DNA of 64,000 nt from Methyloligella sp. (GCA_021604645.1 BQJJ01000008.1:62001-126000), one strand, 5' to 3'; counted from the first letter of the stretch, positions 16,984 through 27,507 are shown. A program made the numbers and translations. The notes: generated by a model from the letters alone, not told the origin.

Positions 16984-17469
16984 TCACTCTGCTTCATTGG
17001 CAGATTGTGCGTTCAATTGGCCATATTTCTCTTCACCCAATTTCTCAAAAAGCTCCAATTGAGTTTCAAGAAAATCTATATGGCCTTCTTCATCTGAAAG
17101 CAGATCTTCAAACAATTTCATTGTCACATAATCACCAAGTTCATTACAAACTTCTCGTGATTTCTTATAAGAAGCGCGGGCTTCAAGCTCACCAGCTAAA
17201 TCAGCTTCCAAAACTTCTTTGAGGTTTTGTCCAATTTGCAAGGGAGCAACAGTTTGCAAGTTAGGGTGTCCTTCAAGAAAAATAATCCGCTCAATAATCT
17301 TGTCAGCATGCTGCATCTCTTCAATTGATTCTTCACGCTCTTTTTTGGCTAATAAGCCATAACCCCAGTCATCCAATAAACGATAGTGCAACCAATATTG
17401 ATTAACCGCACCAAGCTCTAAAAACAAAGCCTCATTCAACCGCTCAATGACTTTTGCTTCACCCTTCAT
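16984..17469 (-). CDS. bfr: Bacterioferritin
   Basis: A 161-residue four-helix iron-storage protein. All ferroxidase ligands are at the standard positions (Glu18, Glu51, His54, Glu94, Glu127, His130), and Met52, the haem ligand, is present in IEEMQH. It oxidises Fe2+ and stores it as mineral in a 24-subunit shell. The gene for the bacterioferritin-associated ferredoxin lies 101 bp upstream on the same strand, so the pair covers storage and release. A dyad TGAAT-TT-ATTCA about 35 bp before the start may be a regulator site. Confidence 0.95.
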   Translation of the reverse strand: MKGEAKVIERLNEALFLELGAVNQYWLHYRLLDDWGYGLLAKKEREESIEEMQHADKIIERIIFLEGHPNLQTVAPLQIGQNLKEVLEADLAGELEARASYKKSREVCNELGDYVTMKLFEDLLSDEEGHIDFLETQLELFEKLGEEKYGQLNAQSANEAE

Positions 17470-17570
17470 GCTCTTCCTCCTCGAAGATTTATTTGTGTTT
17501 TTTTGAATTTATTCAGGCAGTGTAAACTATAATAGAAAAATGACAGAAAGAAATCATTCCCCCGTACAAC

Positions 17571-17888
17571 CTAAGCAGCAGATACTTTACGCAAACGTTC
17601 ACGCGCAATAAGCCTTGCCGTTTCACATTGCACATGCTTTTTCTTCAACCTGTCTATGAAAGAAATAATTTCAGCTTCTGCGGTTTCCTGCTTGCGGTGA
17701 TAAGCTTCAGTAACACGAACAATAATATCAACAACTCTAGGAAAACAACCACAGCACTTACCGCGCTTACTCAACGCATGATAAACTTGCCCCGGAACAA
17801 TGAGCCGCCAACAATCTTCCTCTAATAATTCAGTTATAACACCAGCAATTTCAGCTTCACTAATCACATTACAGCTACAAACAAGCAT
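17571..17888 (-). CDS. Bacterioferritin-associated ferredoxin-like (2Fe-2S) protein
   Basis: A 105-residue Bfd-like protein. Cys4 and Cys6 (VCSCN) and the later pair Cys45/Cys48 (GKCCGC) make the Bfd cluster site. Bfd binds bacterioferritin and delivers electrons that release stored iron. E. coli Bfd is about 64 residues; the extra 40-odd residues here form a charged helix (HRKQETAEAEIISFIDRLKK). It lies just upstream of bfr with the same orientation. Confidence 0.85.
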   Translation of the reverse strand: MLVCSCNVISEAEIAGVITELLEEDCWRLIVPGQVYHALSKRGKCCGCFPRVVDIIVRVTEAYHRKQETAEAEIISFIDRLKKKHVQCETARLIARERLRKVSAA

Positions 17889-17903
17889 TAGCAGTACTCC
17901 CTA

Positions 17904-17918
17904 TTTAGAGAAGCTAAA
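17904..17918. promoter_or_regulatory. Possible iron-responsive dyad upstream of the Bfd gene
   Basis: TTTAG-N5-CTAAA lies 16 bp upstream of the start. The Rhizobiales iron regulator Irr binds ICE boxes of the TTTAGAA...TTCTAAA type, and iron-storage genes are among its targets. The match is partial; inference. Confidence 0.3.
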
Positions 17919-18349
17919 AATGCAAAAGAACTTATAGATTGAGATATTTTGGATGATAAAGAAAAGAAATCTGTCAAAGAAAAAAGCGTGCATGAGAGCA
18001 CATAATTTAAGCTGATAGAAACAGCACATAAAGCAAGCAAAATCATATTGTATGTCCTAAAATCGAAAGGGTTCAAGGCCCCAGCATCTAAGGTTAAGTT
18101 GCTTGATTATGCGTGAAAGCTAAAAAGAGTCAAGTTAGCTACAGGTTTAAGTTAATTTCCCGCCTCACAATTGAGTTATACCCAGCCAACTCACTACCAC
18201 ATCTTCAATCCCGCCTCCTTCTCTTTTATAGTCTTTTTACCTTGACGAACATCTCACACAAAAATAGAACAAAATAAGAACATTTTTAACGAATATCAAT
18301 TTAAACTCAACTTTAAAACATCAGGCTCAAAAGGGTGCAAAGTAAAATT
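17919..18349. other. Intergenic region between divergent bfd and DUF2130 genes
   Basis: About 430 bases with no coding region or RNA that I can support. It must contain the two divergent promoters. Confidence 0.5.
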
Positions 18350-19609
18350 ATGTCAACCACCACAATGAAAACCACATGCCCAAACTGTGGGACAGAAATC
18401 AAATTGGAAGATCAAATTGCCGCCCCCCTGATCGCTGAAAAAACAAAAGCCTTCGCTCTTAAAGAAAAAGAGTTTGAAGAGCGCGCCAAAGAGTTTGCAA
18501 AACAAGAAGCTGCCAAAGAAATTGAATTTACCAAACAGCTCGAAGCCCAAAAACAAAAAATTGAGCAAGACGCTTTAAAAGCTGCAACAGCAACAGCAAC
18601 TGAAAAAGCCAAAGCTGAAGCCGCTCTAGAAATGGAAGCCAAGAGCAAAGAGTTAGAAGCAGCCAAAAAACTCATGGCTGAACGCGAAGAAAAGTTAAAA
18701 CTCGCCCAGGAAAAAGAAGCCCTGTTTTTAGAAAAAGAACGCCTCCTTCAAGACAAAGAACGCGAGCTTAACCTCACGGTTCAAAAACAAGTCAGTGCTG
18801 CAAAAGAAGAGATGTTTAAAAAAGCCCAGGCTGAACTAGGCGAGACACAAGCCCTCAAGCTTAAAGAAAAAGATGAGCAACTCTCTTCAATGCAAAAGAA
18901 AATTGAAGACCTTCAAAGACGCGCCAGCCAAGGCTCCCAGCAATTACAAGGCGAAGCCTTAGAGCTCCAGCTAGAAGAACAACTCGCAGCAAAATTCCCT
19001 CATGACACCATCAGCCCTGTCGGCAAAGGTGTCTCTGGTGCTGACATTCAGCAATTTGTCATCACCCAAACGGGACAAGCCTCAGGCTCTATTTTGTGGG
19101 AGTTAAAGCAAACCAAAAACTGGTCAAATGACTGGATCCCAAAACTAAAAACAGATCAAAGAAACGCCGGCGCAGAAATCGCCATACTCGTCTCCAACGC
19201 CCTGCCACAAGGAGTAGAAACCTTCAACTTCCATGAAGGGGTCTATGTCTGCTCCCCGCGCTATGTGCTGCCCCTGGCATTGATCCTACGCCAAACCCTA
19301 ATGGGCATCACCAAAGCCAAAGTAGCGCAACTCGGTCAAAAAGATAAAATGACATTGGTTTATGAGTACCTCACCGGCAACCAATTCAAACACCGCGTTG
19401 AAGCCATCTGTGAACAGTTCCAATCGATGCAAGAAGACCTCAACAAAGAAAAAGCCGCCATGAACCGCATGTGGGCCAAGAGAGACAAACAAATCAACGC
19501 AGTGATCGAAAACACAGTTGGCCTCCACGGCGACCTAGAAGGCATCGCCGGCCAATCCATGCCGCAGATAGAAGGGCTGGAGATTGATTTGTTGGCAAAT
19601 GAGGAATGA
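18350..19609 (+). CDS. DUF2130 domain protein
   Basis: A 419-residue cytosolic protein. It begins with a zinc-ribbon-like TTCPNCGTEIKL, continues as a long Glu/Lys/Ala coiled coil (about residues 25-195), and ends with the DUF2130 domain (EEQLAAKFPHDTISPVGKG ... LWELKQTKNWSNDWIPKL ... YVCSPRYVLPLALILRQTL). The domain has nuclease-like features in published families but no proven activity; LKQTKNW could hold active-site residues. The start is uncertain: an in-frame GTG 15 bases upstream sits on the AAGGG, whose spacing to this ATG is long. Single-gene unit. Confidence 0.8.
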   Translation: MSTTTMKTTCPNCGTEIKLEDQIAAPLIAEKTKAFALKEKEFEERAKEFAKQEAAKEIEFTKQLEAQKQKIEQDALKAATATATEKAKAEAALEMEAKSKELEAAKKLMAEREEKLKLAQEKEALFLEKERLLQDKERELNLTVQKQVSAAKEEMFKKAQAELGETQALKLKEKDEQLSSMQKKIEDLQRRASQGSQQLQGEALELQLEEQLAAKFPHDTISPVGKGVSGADIQQFVITQTGQASGSILWELKQTKNWSNDWIPKLKTDQRNAGAEIAILVSNALPQGVETFNFHEGVYVCSPRYVLPLALILRQTLMGITKAKVAQLGQKDKMTLVYEYLTGNQFKHRVEAICEQFQSMQEDLNKEKAAMNRMWAKRDKQINAVIENTVGLHGDLEGIAGQSMPQIEGLEIDLLANEE

Positions 19610-19646
19610 ATTTAAAACAACTGTTTTTCACAATAGAGAGAAATAA

Positions 19647-19940
19647 ATGACTGATTTTGAACTTTCTTTGCCTGATGACTTTGATAAGTATGCTTGGGAA
19701 TTAAAGTCAAAAGGTTGGTATGATCATGCTGTGATGAGCTGTAAGGGAAATAAATATAAATTAAGCTTCTACGATCCAGTTAGGTTAGCTCAGGAAATAC
19801 AAAATGAACTTTCATCTGTTGATGCTTTTTTAGAAGATAATTTAGTGGTCATTAATACCATAGATCGTTCTTGTATGGAAAAAGCAGTGAAGTATTTGGC
19901 ATTGACAGGCAGGTATAAAAGCTTGCAAAAAATGACATGA
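19647..19940 (+). CDS. Hypothetical protein, 97 residues
   Basis: Not recognised. A small soluble acidic protein (MTDFELSLPDDFDKYAWELK) without signal peptide or membrane segment, containing YDPVRLAQEIQNEL and VVINTIDRSCMEKAVKYL. It starts 37 bp after DUF2130 behind AGAGAGA and could share its transcript. Its codon use is more AT-rich than the neighbouring conserved genes, as is the next gene. Confidence 0.6.
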   Translation: MTDFELSLPDDFDKYAWELKSKGWYDHAVMSCKGNKYKLSFYDPVRLAQEIQNELSSVDAFLEDNLVVINTIDRSCMEKAVKYLALTGRYKSLQKMT

Positions 19941-20003
19941 TGCCAAATCCCACCTCAATAGGCTCTTCTTACTCAACAACAATAAAAACATGGTATATTT
20001 TCT

Positions 20004-20858
20004 ATGCGCCGCATAATAATTATAATCTTTTCAAGCCTTATAACTGCTTTTTTTATTTTTTTTGTGATAGGTCGCATTGCAACAAGCCCCGCAAATCGGT
20101 CTATTGGCAAACCACCATTAGACTTATCTATAGAAACAATTTCTTTTATTGATGAAAAACAAAAAAAGGTTAGCGGTTGGGCAATTGAAGGTTCTGTTAA
20201 TCACGGTGCTGTTTTACTTTTACATGGTATAAAATCTGATCGCCGCTCCATGATTGGGCGAGCAAGAATGTTAGCTGATAGTGGATATTCTGTATTGCTA
20301 ATTGATCTACAAGCACATGGTGAAAGCATAGGAAAAAGAATAACTTTTGGATATCGAGAAGCAGATAGCGTTGTTGCTGCTATAAAGTACATCCACTCAA
20401 GGTGGCCTAAAAAACGTGTAGCGATTATAGGAACATCCTTGGGCGGTGCTGCTGCTATTTTCGCCGCTGAACGAAAAAGAGCTGACGCTTATATACTAGA
20501 AGCTGTGTACTCAACTCTAACTGACGCCACTGAAAATAGAATAAAAATGAGATTTGGTAATTTAGGTGTAATTTTTTCACCGTTGTTATTGTGGCAAACT
20601 CAATTACAATTGGGGTTTAATGCTCAAAACTTATCAACTATTGAAAAAATCGATCAGATTGATGCACCTATTATGATTATTGCAGGCGAGAAGGATAAAC
20701 GGACAACTCTAAAAAATTCCAAAAACTTATTTTCAAAAGCAAAACACCCTAAATCATTATGGATAATACCCAATGCAAAACATCAGGATTTCTTAAATCT
20801 ATCAGAAGAGGAATATCATAAACGTGTTGGTGGATTTCTAGAGCAACACCTTAAATAA
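20004..20858 (+). CDS. Membrane-anchored alpha/beta hydrolase
   Basis: A 284-residue protein with one N-terminal membrane segment (residues 4-24), then an alpha/beta-hydrolase domain: oxyanion LLLHGIKSDRRSM, nucleophile in GTSLGGAAA (GxSxG) and a C-terminal His in NAKHQDFLNL; Asp in AGEKDKRT is the likely acid. The active site probably faces the periplasm. The family (BAAT/acyl-CoA thioester hydrolase-like, often called YqkD/BEM46-like) acts on unknown esters or lipids. The gene is AT-rich compared with its surroundings. Confidence 0.8.
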   Translation: MRRIIIIIFSSLITAFFIFFVIGRIATSPANRSIGKPPLDLSIETISFIDEKQKKVSGWAIEGSVNHGAVLLLHGIKSDRRSMIGRARMLADSGYSVLLIDLQAHGESIGKRITFGYREADSVVAAIKYIHSRWPKKRVAIIGTSLGGAAAIFAAERKRADAYILEAVYSTLTDATENRIKMRFGNLGVIFSPLLLWQTQLQLGFNAQNLSTIEKIDQIDAPIMIIAGEKDKRTTLKNSKNLFSKAKHPKSLWIIPNAKHQDFLNLSEEEYHKRVGGFLEQHLK

Positions 20859-21055
20859 GACAGACCTTATTTTAGAATAAAGACAATACTCATCTTAAAA
20901 TTTCAGTTAAAAAGATATAAATTTCCATGACCGTAAATCGGCGCTTAGACAGCACAAATTATGGTTATCTATATTCTTTAATTAAAGCTATGAAGAAACC
21001 AATCTTACATTTCAAATTTACCTGAGATTGATCTAACTATAAGAAAGTATTAAAG

Positions 21056-21961
21056 ATGAATGCTCCCAAAACAATGGATAGTCAGGATTGGGGTTTATTA
21101 ATCCTGCTTTCTGTTTTATGGGGCGGCGCCTATTTTTTTGCTGGGGTCGCCGTTAAAGAACTCCCACCTCTAACAGTTGTCTTAGCCCGAGTTCTTTTAG
21201 CCGCAATAGTCCTTTTGCCCTTATTTTGGTATTGGGGTCATTCTTTACCACAGTCATTTACTGCTTGGCTTCCTTTTTTCGGTATGGGGCTTTTAAATAA
21301 CGTACTGCCTTTTGGTTTCATATTTGCTGGTCAAACCCAAATCACAGTTGGCCTCTCATCTATAATAAATGCAATGACACCATTATTTACTATTCTCATA
21401 ATGGCTGCATTTCAGGAAGAGCGTTTAACAAAAAATCGTATCATCGGAGTTTTGTTAGGTGTAATAGGTGTAGCCATTTTACGAGGCTACGAAACACCAC
21501 TAAATGGCAATCAAACTTTAGGTATTCTATTATGTCTAGCCGCAGCAATAAGTTATGGGTTCGCGGCTCTCTGGGGGCGCAAATTTCTGGCTGGTATTCC
21601 ACCCATAAAATCCGCAACATGCCAATTGCTATCTTCCACTCTAATCATAACAGTAGCTGTTTGCCTCATTGATAAACCATGCACACTTTCAGTACCGAGT
21701 AAAGATACTGTTCTCTCACTTCTAGCACTTGCGATTTTGGGCACCGCCCTTGCTTATATTGTCTTTTTTAAAATATTGGTGCGCGCTGGAGCGAGTAATG
21801 TAATGCTTGTAACACTACTTATTCCCATAACAGCTTTATTCTTAGGGAATGTATTCCTAGAAGAAACAATTCAATCAAAAGAAATTATAGGAGCTATCAT
21901 TATAGGAATGGGATTACTTTTCATTGATGGACGTTTGATTAACCGCTTAAATGGAAAGTAG
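21056..21961 (+). CDS. EamA/DMT-family transporter
   Basis: A 301-residue inner-membrane protein with about ten hydrophobic segments and two EamA repeats; conserved starts LLSVLWGGAYFFAGVAVKELPP and CLAAAISYGFAALWGRKFLAG are the signatures of the two halves. Drug/metabolite transporters export amino acids, metabolites or toxic compounds; the substrate cannot be inferred. It is followed after 27 bp by the TRIC-type channel gene. Confidence 0.85.
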   Translation: MNAPKTMDSQDWGLLILLSVLWGGAYFFAGVAVKELPPLTVVLARVLLAAIVLLPLFWYWGHSLPQSFTAWLPFFGMGLLNNVLPFGFIFAGQTQITVGLSSIINAMTPLFTILIMAAFQEERLTKNRIIGVLLGVIGVAILRGYETPLNGNQTLGILLCLAAAISYGFAALWGRKFLAGIPPIKSATCQLLSSTLIITVAVCLIDKPCTLSVPSKDTVLSLLALAILGTALAYIVFFKILVRAGASNVMLVTLLIPITALFLGNVFLEETIQSKEIIGAIIIGMGLLFIDGRLINRLNGK

Positions 21962-21988
21962 AGATTTTTAGAAAGAATAAACAAAAAA

Positions 21989-22615
21989 ATGTTCGATCAC
22001 GTCACTTTCATTTTATTCCTGACCATCCTAGCCACATCCGTAATGGCGGCATCCGCTGCCATTCAAGCGGTACGATACAAGTTTGATTATTTCGGCGCGG
22101 TTTTTCTATCTGTTATAACGGCTGTCGGCGGCGGGTCATTGCGCGATGTACTCATCGGCATTTCTCCGGTTTTCTGGCTGAACGATCAAATCTATTTACT
22201 CACGGCCATCCCCGTCGGCATCATCACCTTTTTCCTGACTAAAAAGATAGATTTCGCAACAGGAAGCAAATTAAAACTGCTCTCCCTGTTTGACGCCGTT
22301 GGCCTTGCCCTCTTCACATTAATCGGTGTTAAAATCGCACAAAATAATGATCTATCAATATTAGTTTCAATCATCCTCGGCTGCATCACCGGTATCGGCG
22401 GTGGTTTGCTGCGCGATATGCTCTGCGGTGAAACACCAATCGTTCTTAAAAAAGATATCTACGCCACTCTATCGATAGTAGGCGGCGCACTATACCTGGG
22501 ACTGGCCGCTTACTTCCCAGATAAAGTCAGCATTGTCATAGCATTTTTATTCATTGCCCTCACGAGAGCCTACTTCGTCCTCTACTGGCCTGTAAATATG
22601 GCAAATAAAGAATAG
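21989..22615 (+). CDS. TRIC-type (UPF0126) cation channel
   Basis: A 208-residue inner-membrane protein of the trimeric intracellular cation channel/UPF0126 family, with two glycine-rich repeats, VGGGSLRDVLIG and IGGGLLRDMLCGETP, and about seven hydrophobic segments. Prokaryotic TRIC proteins form cation-permeable trimers; the E. coli homologue (YadS) is also linked to glycine uptake. It starts without a strong ribosome-binding site 27 bp after the DMT transporter gene and is probably cotranscribed. Confidence 0.85.
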   Translation: MFDHVTFILFLTILATSVMAASAAIQAVRYKFDYFGAVFLSVITAVGGGSLRDVLIGISPVFWLNDQIYLLTAIPVGIITFFLTKKIDFATGSKLKLLSLFDAVGLALFTLIGVKIAQNNDLSILVSIILGCITGIGGGLLRDMLCGETPIVLKKDIYATLSIVGGALYLGLAAYFPDKVSIVIAFLFIALTRAYFVLYWPVNMANKE

Positions 22616-22674
22616 AAGATCAGGGTGGTCTGATTACCCAAATTTTGGAAAAACAATTTCAAGGAAATTAAAAA

Positions 22675-23037
22675 ATGACCTACATAGCCACTTTCGTTGC
22701 ATCAGTACCAACAGATAGCAAAACCATTTATACAGAACATTTAAGCGAATCCGCAGAGCTTTTTAAAAGACATGGCGCCACCAGAATAGTTGAATGTTGG
22801 GGAGATGATATTCCAGAAGGAAAACTAACTTCTTTTCCATTAGCTGTTAAATGCGAACCAAATGAAACAGTAGTCTTTGGTTTTGTTGAATGGCCCTCAA
22901 AAGCAGCCCATGATGAAAACATGCCAAAGGTCATGACTGAAATGGAAGAAAGCATGATGTCAGGTAAAATGAAAGAACCACCCTTAGATGGCAAACGAAT
23001 GATCTTCGGAAGTTTTGAAGTGTTATTAGATACCTAA
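22675..23037 (+). CDS. DUF1428 family protein
   Basis: A 120-residue ferredoxin-like-fold protein of the DUF1428 (YbaA-like) family: VASVPTDSKTIYTEHLSESAELFKRHGATRIVECWGDDIP and the ending GKRMIFGSFEVLLD are characteristic. No catalytic function is known. It precedes a terminator and follows the TRIC gene on the same strand. Confidence 0.85.
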   Translation: MTYIATFVASVPTDSKTIYTEHLSESAELFKRHGATRIVECWGDDIPEGKLTSFPLAVKCEPNETVVFGFVEWPSKAAHDENMPKVMTEMEESMMSGKMKEPPLDGKRMIFGSFEVLLDT

Positions 23038-23040
23038 ATA

Positions 23041-23080
23041 AAAACCCCCGCTTAGCTATTAGCTATACGGGGGTTCTTTA
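23041..23080. terminator. Terminator between DUF1428 and acs
   Basis: AACCCCCG...CGGGGGTT stem with inner TAGCTA repeats in the loop, flanked by A-rich and T-rich stretches; it serves both converging genes. Confidence 0.8.
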
Positions 23081-23104
23081 TTCTTGTTTATTTTATCAAA
23101 CAGA

Positions 23105-25045
23105 TTATTTGTTTTGTCTGTTCTCAATCAGGTCATCAACAACCGCTGGTTCTGCGAGTGTGGAAGTATCACCAAGATTACCAAAATCATCTTCAGCAAT
23201 CTTACGCAAGATACGGCGCATGATTTTACCAGAACGAGTTTTCGGTAAACCAGGTGAGAACTGAATAAGATCAGGTGACGCAATCGGGCCGATTTCTTTT
23301 CTAACCCAAGTCACAAGCTCTTTCTTCAACTCATCAGTTGGCTCATCACCTTCCATCAAAGTCACATAAGCATAAATGCCCTGTCCTTTAATATCATGCG
23401 GGTAACCAACAACAGCCGCTTCAGATACCTTATCATGTGCAACCAAAGCACTTTCCACTTCAGCAGTACCCATGCGGTGACCAGAAACGTTGATCACATC
23501 ATCCACGCGGCCCGTGATCCAATAGTAACCATCTTCATCACGGCGTGCGCCGTCACCTGTAAAGTACAAGCCTTTATAAGTTGAGAAGTAAGTTTGAACA
23601 AAACGCTCATGATCACCATAAACAGTTCTCATTTGGCCAGGCCAGCTATCAGTGATAACCAGGTTGCCATCAGTGGCTCCCTCAAGGAAGTTGCCTTCAT
23701 TATCAACCAAAGCAGGCTGCACACCAAAGAACGGACGTGTGGCCGAACCTGGCTTCAACGCTGTAGCTCCTGGTAGCGGCGTAATAAGAATGCCGCCAGT
23801 TTCGGTTTGCCACCATGTATCAACAATCGGGCAACGACCATCACCAACAACATTATAGTACCAATCCCAAGCTTCCGGGTTGATAGGCTCACCAACAGAG
23901 CCAAGCAAGCGCAATGTTGAACGATCTGTGCGTTTTACCAAGTCTTCACCAGCACCCATCAATGAGCGAATAGCAGTTGGCGCTGTATAGAAGATATTTA
24001 CACGGTGCTTATCAACCACATGCCAAAAACGGCTTGGTGTTGGGTAAGTCGGCACACCTTCAAACATCAAAGTAGTCGCACCATTAGCAAGTGGACCATA
24101 AACAATGTATGAGTGACCAGTTACCCAGCCAACATCAGCTGTACACCAGTAAATATCACCTTCATGATAATCAAACACATATTCATGTGTCATCGAAGCA
24201 TAAACAAGATAACCACCAGTAGTATGCAAAACACCTTTAGGTTGGCCAGTTGAACCAGATGTATAAAGAATAAAAAGCGGATCTTCAGCATTCATTTCTT
24301 CTACAGGGCAATCAGCACTTACTTTTTCAAGTTCGTCATGGAGCCAAACATCTTGCCCCTCAACCCAAGCGATTTCTCCGCCAGTGCGCTTAACCACAAC
24401 ATTTTTCACATCATGCTGTACTTTTTCTAAAGCTTTATCGACGTTAGCTTTCAAAGGAACTTTACGTCCACCGCGAAGGCCTTCATCAGCCGTGACAACA
24501 AGCTTACTATCACAACCGGTAATCCGGTCAGCCAACGCATCAGGGCTAAAGCCACCAAACACGATAGAGTGCACAGCACCAATACGTGTACAAGCAAGCA
24601 TCGCATAAGCTGCTTCAGGAATCATAGGAAGATATAAAGTAACACGGTCACCTTTTTGAACGCCTTGGGCTTTCAAAACATTGGCAAATTTACATACACG
24701 TTCGTGCAGTTGCTTATAAGTAATTTTCTCATCTTCGGTCGGGTCATCACCTTCCCAAATAATAGCAACTTGATCGGCGCGCGTTTCCAGATGACGATCA
24801 ATACAGTTATAACAGACGTTTAACGTCCCATCTTCAAACCATTTAATATTTACATTATCATGATCATATGAAGTGTTTTTCACTGTAGAATAAGGCTTGA
24901 TCCAGTCAAGGCGCTTGCCTTGCTCACCCCAGAATTCATCAGGGGTTTCGACACTAGCTTTATACATTTCAAGATATTTATTATTATCAATATGGGCATG
25001 GGCTTGCCACTCAGACGAAACATCAAATACTTTTGTTTCTGACAT
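23105..25045 (-). CDS. acs: Acetyl-CoA synthetase
   Basis: A 646-residue AMP-forming ligase that makes acetyl-CoA from acetate, ATP and CoA. The P-loop-like [19 protein letters not shown], the WWQTETGG motif, [20 protein letters not shown] and the C-terminal [11 protein letters not shown] with the acetylation-regulated lysine are intact; length is that of full Acs. No neighbouring gene is related. Around 600 bp of non-coding DNA lies upstream. Confidence 0.96.
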   Translation of the reverse strand: MSETKVFDVSSEWQAHAHIDNNKYLEMYKASVETPDEFWGEQGKRLDWIKPYSTVKNTSYDHDNVNIKWFEDGTLNVCYNCIDRHLETRADQVAIIWEGDDPTEDEKITYKQLHERVCKFANVLKAQGVQKGDRVTLYLPMIPEAAYAMLACTRIGAVHSIVFGGFSPDALADRITGCDSKLVVTADEGLRGGRKVPLKANVDKALEKVQHDVKNVVVKRTGGEIAWVEGQDVWLHDELEKVSADCPVEEMNAEDPLFILYTSGSTGQPKGVLHTTGGYLVYASMTHEYVFDYHEGDIYWCTADVGWVTGHSYIVYGPLANGATTLMFEGVPTYPTPSRFWHVVDKHRVNIFYTAPTAIRSLMGAGEDLVKRTDRSTLRLLGSVGEPINPEAWDWYYNVVGDGRCPIVDTWWQTETGGILITPLPGATALKPGSATRPFFGVQPALVDNEGNFLEGATDGNLVITDSWPGQMRTVYGDHERFVQTYFSTYKGLYFTGDGARRDEDGYYWITGRVDDVINVSGHRMGTAEVESALVAHDKVSEAAVVGYPHDIKGQGIYAYVTLMEGDEPTDELKKELVTWVRKEIGPIASPDLIQFSPGLPKTRSGKIMRRILRKIAEDDFGNLGDTSTLAEPAVVDDLIENRQNK

Positions 25046-25643
25046 ATTATTGCTGTCCTCCCCTTAGCACAGTTATAATTGCGCAAAATTTAGAATTTAA
25101 AATTAAGATATATTTTTAAAATAATTCACGAAATAAACGCAGGAATAACCTCTAATTATTAACAAAGCTAAAATTAGAAATTATCCAATTTATTAGGGCA
25201 AATACTCAAAAATACAATCTAACTAGGCTGTTATTAGCTTAAATCTCTAAAAAGCAAATGCATGATATCGACCACATTGCTAATTAGAATTTTCCATACG
25301 AAATGTTTGACAGAATTCTTCGCAGATAATAATTGACTATTAGGCTAATTTTTACCTCATCATGGCCACTTTAGGCCAATTAATCCGCCTAACACAAGTC
25401 CAACAGTCTAAAACAACATACTAAAATACCACCAAAAGCGTTTTTTTTTGAAATTTGCTTCAAACAACAGAAAAATACAGTTTTAGCTTGCATCAAGACA
25501 CATTCAAGCCTATAAACCCTCTTTCATTTCATATGTCGTCCGGCAGGGCATGCCGTGGCGACCAATTTCGCGTTTGTGCAGCACATTTTCTAAAACTTAT
25601 TAGATAGATCTGCTCACATTCATATTTTTAGTAGGAGACGCAA
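25046..25643. other. Intergenic region between divergent acs and rpmI
   Basis: No gene is supported in these 598 AT-rich bases. A TTGACA (25307-25312), a dyad TGGCC-N6-GGCCA (25363-25378) and a leader hairpin (25535-25562) are the visible signals. Confidence 0.5.
25535..25562 (+). promoter_or_regulatory. Leader hairpin upstream of rpmI
   Basis: GTCG and CGAC enclose CGGCA...TGCCG with a small internal loop. It lies about 80 bp before rpmI and could be the autoregulatory leader of the L35-L20 operon, where L20 commonly binds its own mRNA; similarity to known L20 leaders was not established. Confidence 0.45.
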
Positions 25644-25841
25644 ATGCCCAAATTGAAAACCAAAAGTGGTGCAAAAAAGCGGTTCAAGCTCACAGCCAGT
25701 GGCAAAGTGCGCGGCAATCAAGCTGGTAAACAACACGGCATGATCAAAAGAACCAACAAATTTCTCAGAAACGCCAGAGGCACACAGATCCTTAAAGAAT
25801 GCGATGCACGCATTGTTAAGAAGTTTCTTCCTTACGGCTAA
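25644..25841 (+). CDS. rpmI: 50S ribosomal protein L35
   Basis: A 65-residue L35 of normal length, basic throughout, starting [20 protein letters not shown] and ending in KFLPYG. It is part of the large ribosomal subunit. A strong ribosome-binding site (TAGGAGA) precedes it. Cotranscribed with rplT 36 bp downstream. Confidence 0.97.
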   Translation: MPKLKTKSGAKKRFKLTASGKVRGNQAGKQHGMIKRTNKFLRNARGTQILKECDARIVKKFLPYG

Positions 25842-25877
25842 TTTTTTTCTGTTTTTTACTTTTTTAGGAGCACCATC

Positions 25878-26234
25878 ATGTCACGAGTGAAAAGAGGCGT
25901 CACAACTCACGCCCGTCATCGTAAAATTATCAAAGCTGCAAAAGGCTATTACGGCCGCCGCAAAAATACATTCCGCATTGCAAACCAGGCTGTAGAAAAA
26001 GCCGGTCAATACGCATATCGCGATCGCAAAGCAAGAAAACAAAATTTCCGCTCACTATGGATCCAGCGTATCAATGCAGCAGCCAGAGAACACGGCCTAA
26101 CATATGGTCGTTTCATCAACGGCCTCACAATCGCAGGCATCGAAGTTGATCGTAAAGTCTTAGCTGACCTGGCTGTCCATGAGCCAGCATCATTCAAAGC
26201 ATTGGTAGAAAAAGCACAAGCTTCTCTAGCTTAA
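25878..26234 (+). CDS. rplT: 50S ribosomal protein L20
   Basis: A 118-residue L20, full length ([20 protein letters not shown] ... GYYGRRKN). It is needed early in 50S assembly and usually represses its own operon by binding the leader mRNA. infC, often the first gene of this operon, is 7 kb away on the other strand. A terminator follows. Confidence 0.97.
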   Translation: MSRVKRGVTTHARHRKIIKAAKGYYGRRKNTFRIANQAVEKAGQYAYRDRKARKQNFRSLWIQRINAAAREHGLTYGRFINGLTIAGIEVDRKVLADLAVHEPASFKALVEKAQASLA

Positions 26235-26264
26235 CGCAAACCAATTGCCAAATTGAACGAATTT

Positions 26265-26295
26265 AAAAATACCCTCCAATTTGGAGGGTATTTTT
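26265..26295 (+). terminator. Terminator after rplT
   Basis: AAAAATACCCTCC / GGAGGGTATTTTT, a 13-bp perfect stem with a 5-base loop and T-run. Confidence 0.9.
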
Positions 26296-26430
26296 GTATG
26301 CACTTTGAAAAAGCAAGACAAAGCCGTTCAAAAAACCTCTACACCTTTAATTCAAATTAAGCTAAACACGTCTTAAATCATAAATAAGCACTTAAGTGTG
26401 CCAATTGGGACAAAAGAGAAGGCGCCCCTC

Positions 26431-27507
26431 ATGGCTGAGCTGGAAACATTAGAAAAAGAGTTAATCTCATCAATTAAAGAGGCAGCAGATCTCAAATCTT
26501 TAGAAGAGATCCGAGTTGGCGCCGTTGGTAAAAAGGGCTCAATCCCAGCTCTGATGTCTGGTCTTGGCAAAATGCCTCCTGAAGAGCGCAAAAGCTTTGG
26601 TCAATCTGTGAATAAAGTTAAACAAGCTGTCACCACAGAGTTAGAGTCTCGCAAAGCTGAGCTAGAACGCATCGCCCTTAATGAGCGCTTAGAAACGGAG
26701 CGCGAAGATGTAACACTCCCAATGCGCCAAAGCCCAGCGCTCACAGGCCGCATTCACCCCATCAGCCAAGTCTGGGAAGAGATCACCGAAATCTTCGCTG
26801 ACCTGGGCTTCTCTATGGCTGAAGGCCCGCATATTGAAACTGATGAAAACAACTTCACCAAACTCAATATCCCAGCTGAACACCCCGCAAGACAAGAACA
26901 CGACACCTTCTACTTTAATGAAAAAGAAGATGGCACAAGACGCGTTCTTCGCACTCACACATCCACTGTGCAAGTCCGTGTAATGGAAAATGAAAAACCG
27001 CCTCTGCGCATCATTGCACCAGGCCGCGTTTATCGTTGTGATAGTGACCAAACCCACACCCCAATGTTTCATCAGGTAGAAGGGCTCGTCATTGATAAAG
27101 ACACCCACATGGGTCACCTAAAATGGGTATTAGAAGAATTCTGCAAAACTTTCTTCGAAGTTGACGATGTAACCATGCGCTTTAGAGCCTCTCACTTCCC
27201 CTTCACTGAACCATCAGCAGAAGTAGACATAGGTTATTCCAAAAAAGGCGATGAGATGATTATCGGCGGTGAAGAAAAATGGCTCGAGATTTTAGGCTGC
27301 GGCATGGTTCATCCAAACGTGCTGCACAATGTCGGCCTTGACCCTGAAGAATATCAGGGCTTTGCCTTCGGCATCGGTATCGATCGCCTCGCCATGCTGA
27401 AATATGGCATGTCTGATTTACGTGCGTTTTTCGCAGGCGACAGCCGCTGGCTCAAACATTATGGCTTTAGCCCACTCCATGTCCCAACCATTGCAGGAGG
27501 ACTGTAA
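26431..27507 (+). CDS. pheS: Phenylalanyl-tRNA synthetase alpha subunit
   Basis: A 358-residue class II synthetase subunit. The N-terminal coiled-coil domain is followed by motif 1 ([19 protein letters not shown]), the class II loop [10 protein letters not shown], motif 2 ([20 protein letters not shown]) and motif 3 ([14 protein letters not shown]). It charges tRNA-Phe as an alpha2beta2 complex with PheT. The ATG at 26431 with AGAGAAGG 8 bases upstream was preferred over an in-frame GTG 33 bases earlier. pheT begins 2 bases after it. Confidence 0.96.
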   Translation: MAELETLEKELISSIKEAADLKSLEEIRVGAVGKKGSIPALMSGLGKMPPEERKSFGQSVNKVKQAVTTELESRKAELERIALNERLETEREDVTLPMRQSPALTGRIHPISQVWEEITEIFADLGFSMAEGPHIETDENNFTKLNIPAEHPARQEHDTFYFNEKEDGTRRVLRTHTSTVQVRVMENEKPPLRIIAPGRVYRCDSDQTHTPMFHQVEGLVIDKDTHMGHLKWVLEEFCKTFFEVDDVTMRFRASHFPFTEPSAEVDIGYSKKGDEMIIGGEEKWLEILGCGMVHPNVLHNVGLDPEEYQGFAFGIGIDRLAMLKYGMSDLRAFFAGDSRWLKHYGFSPLHVPTIAGGL

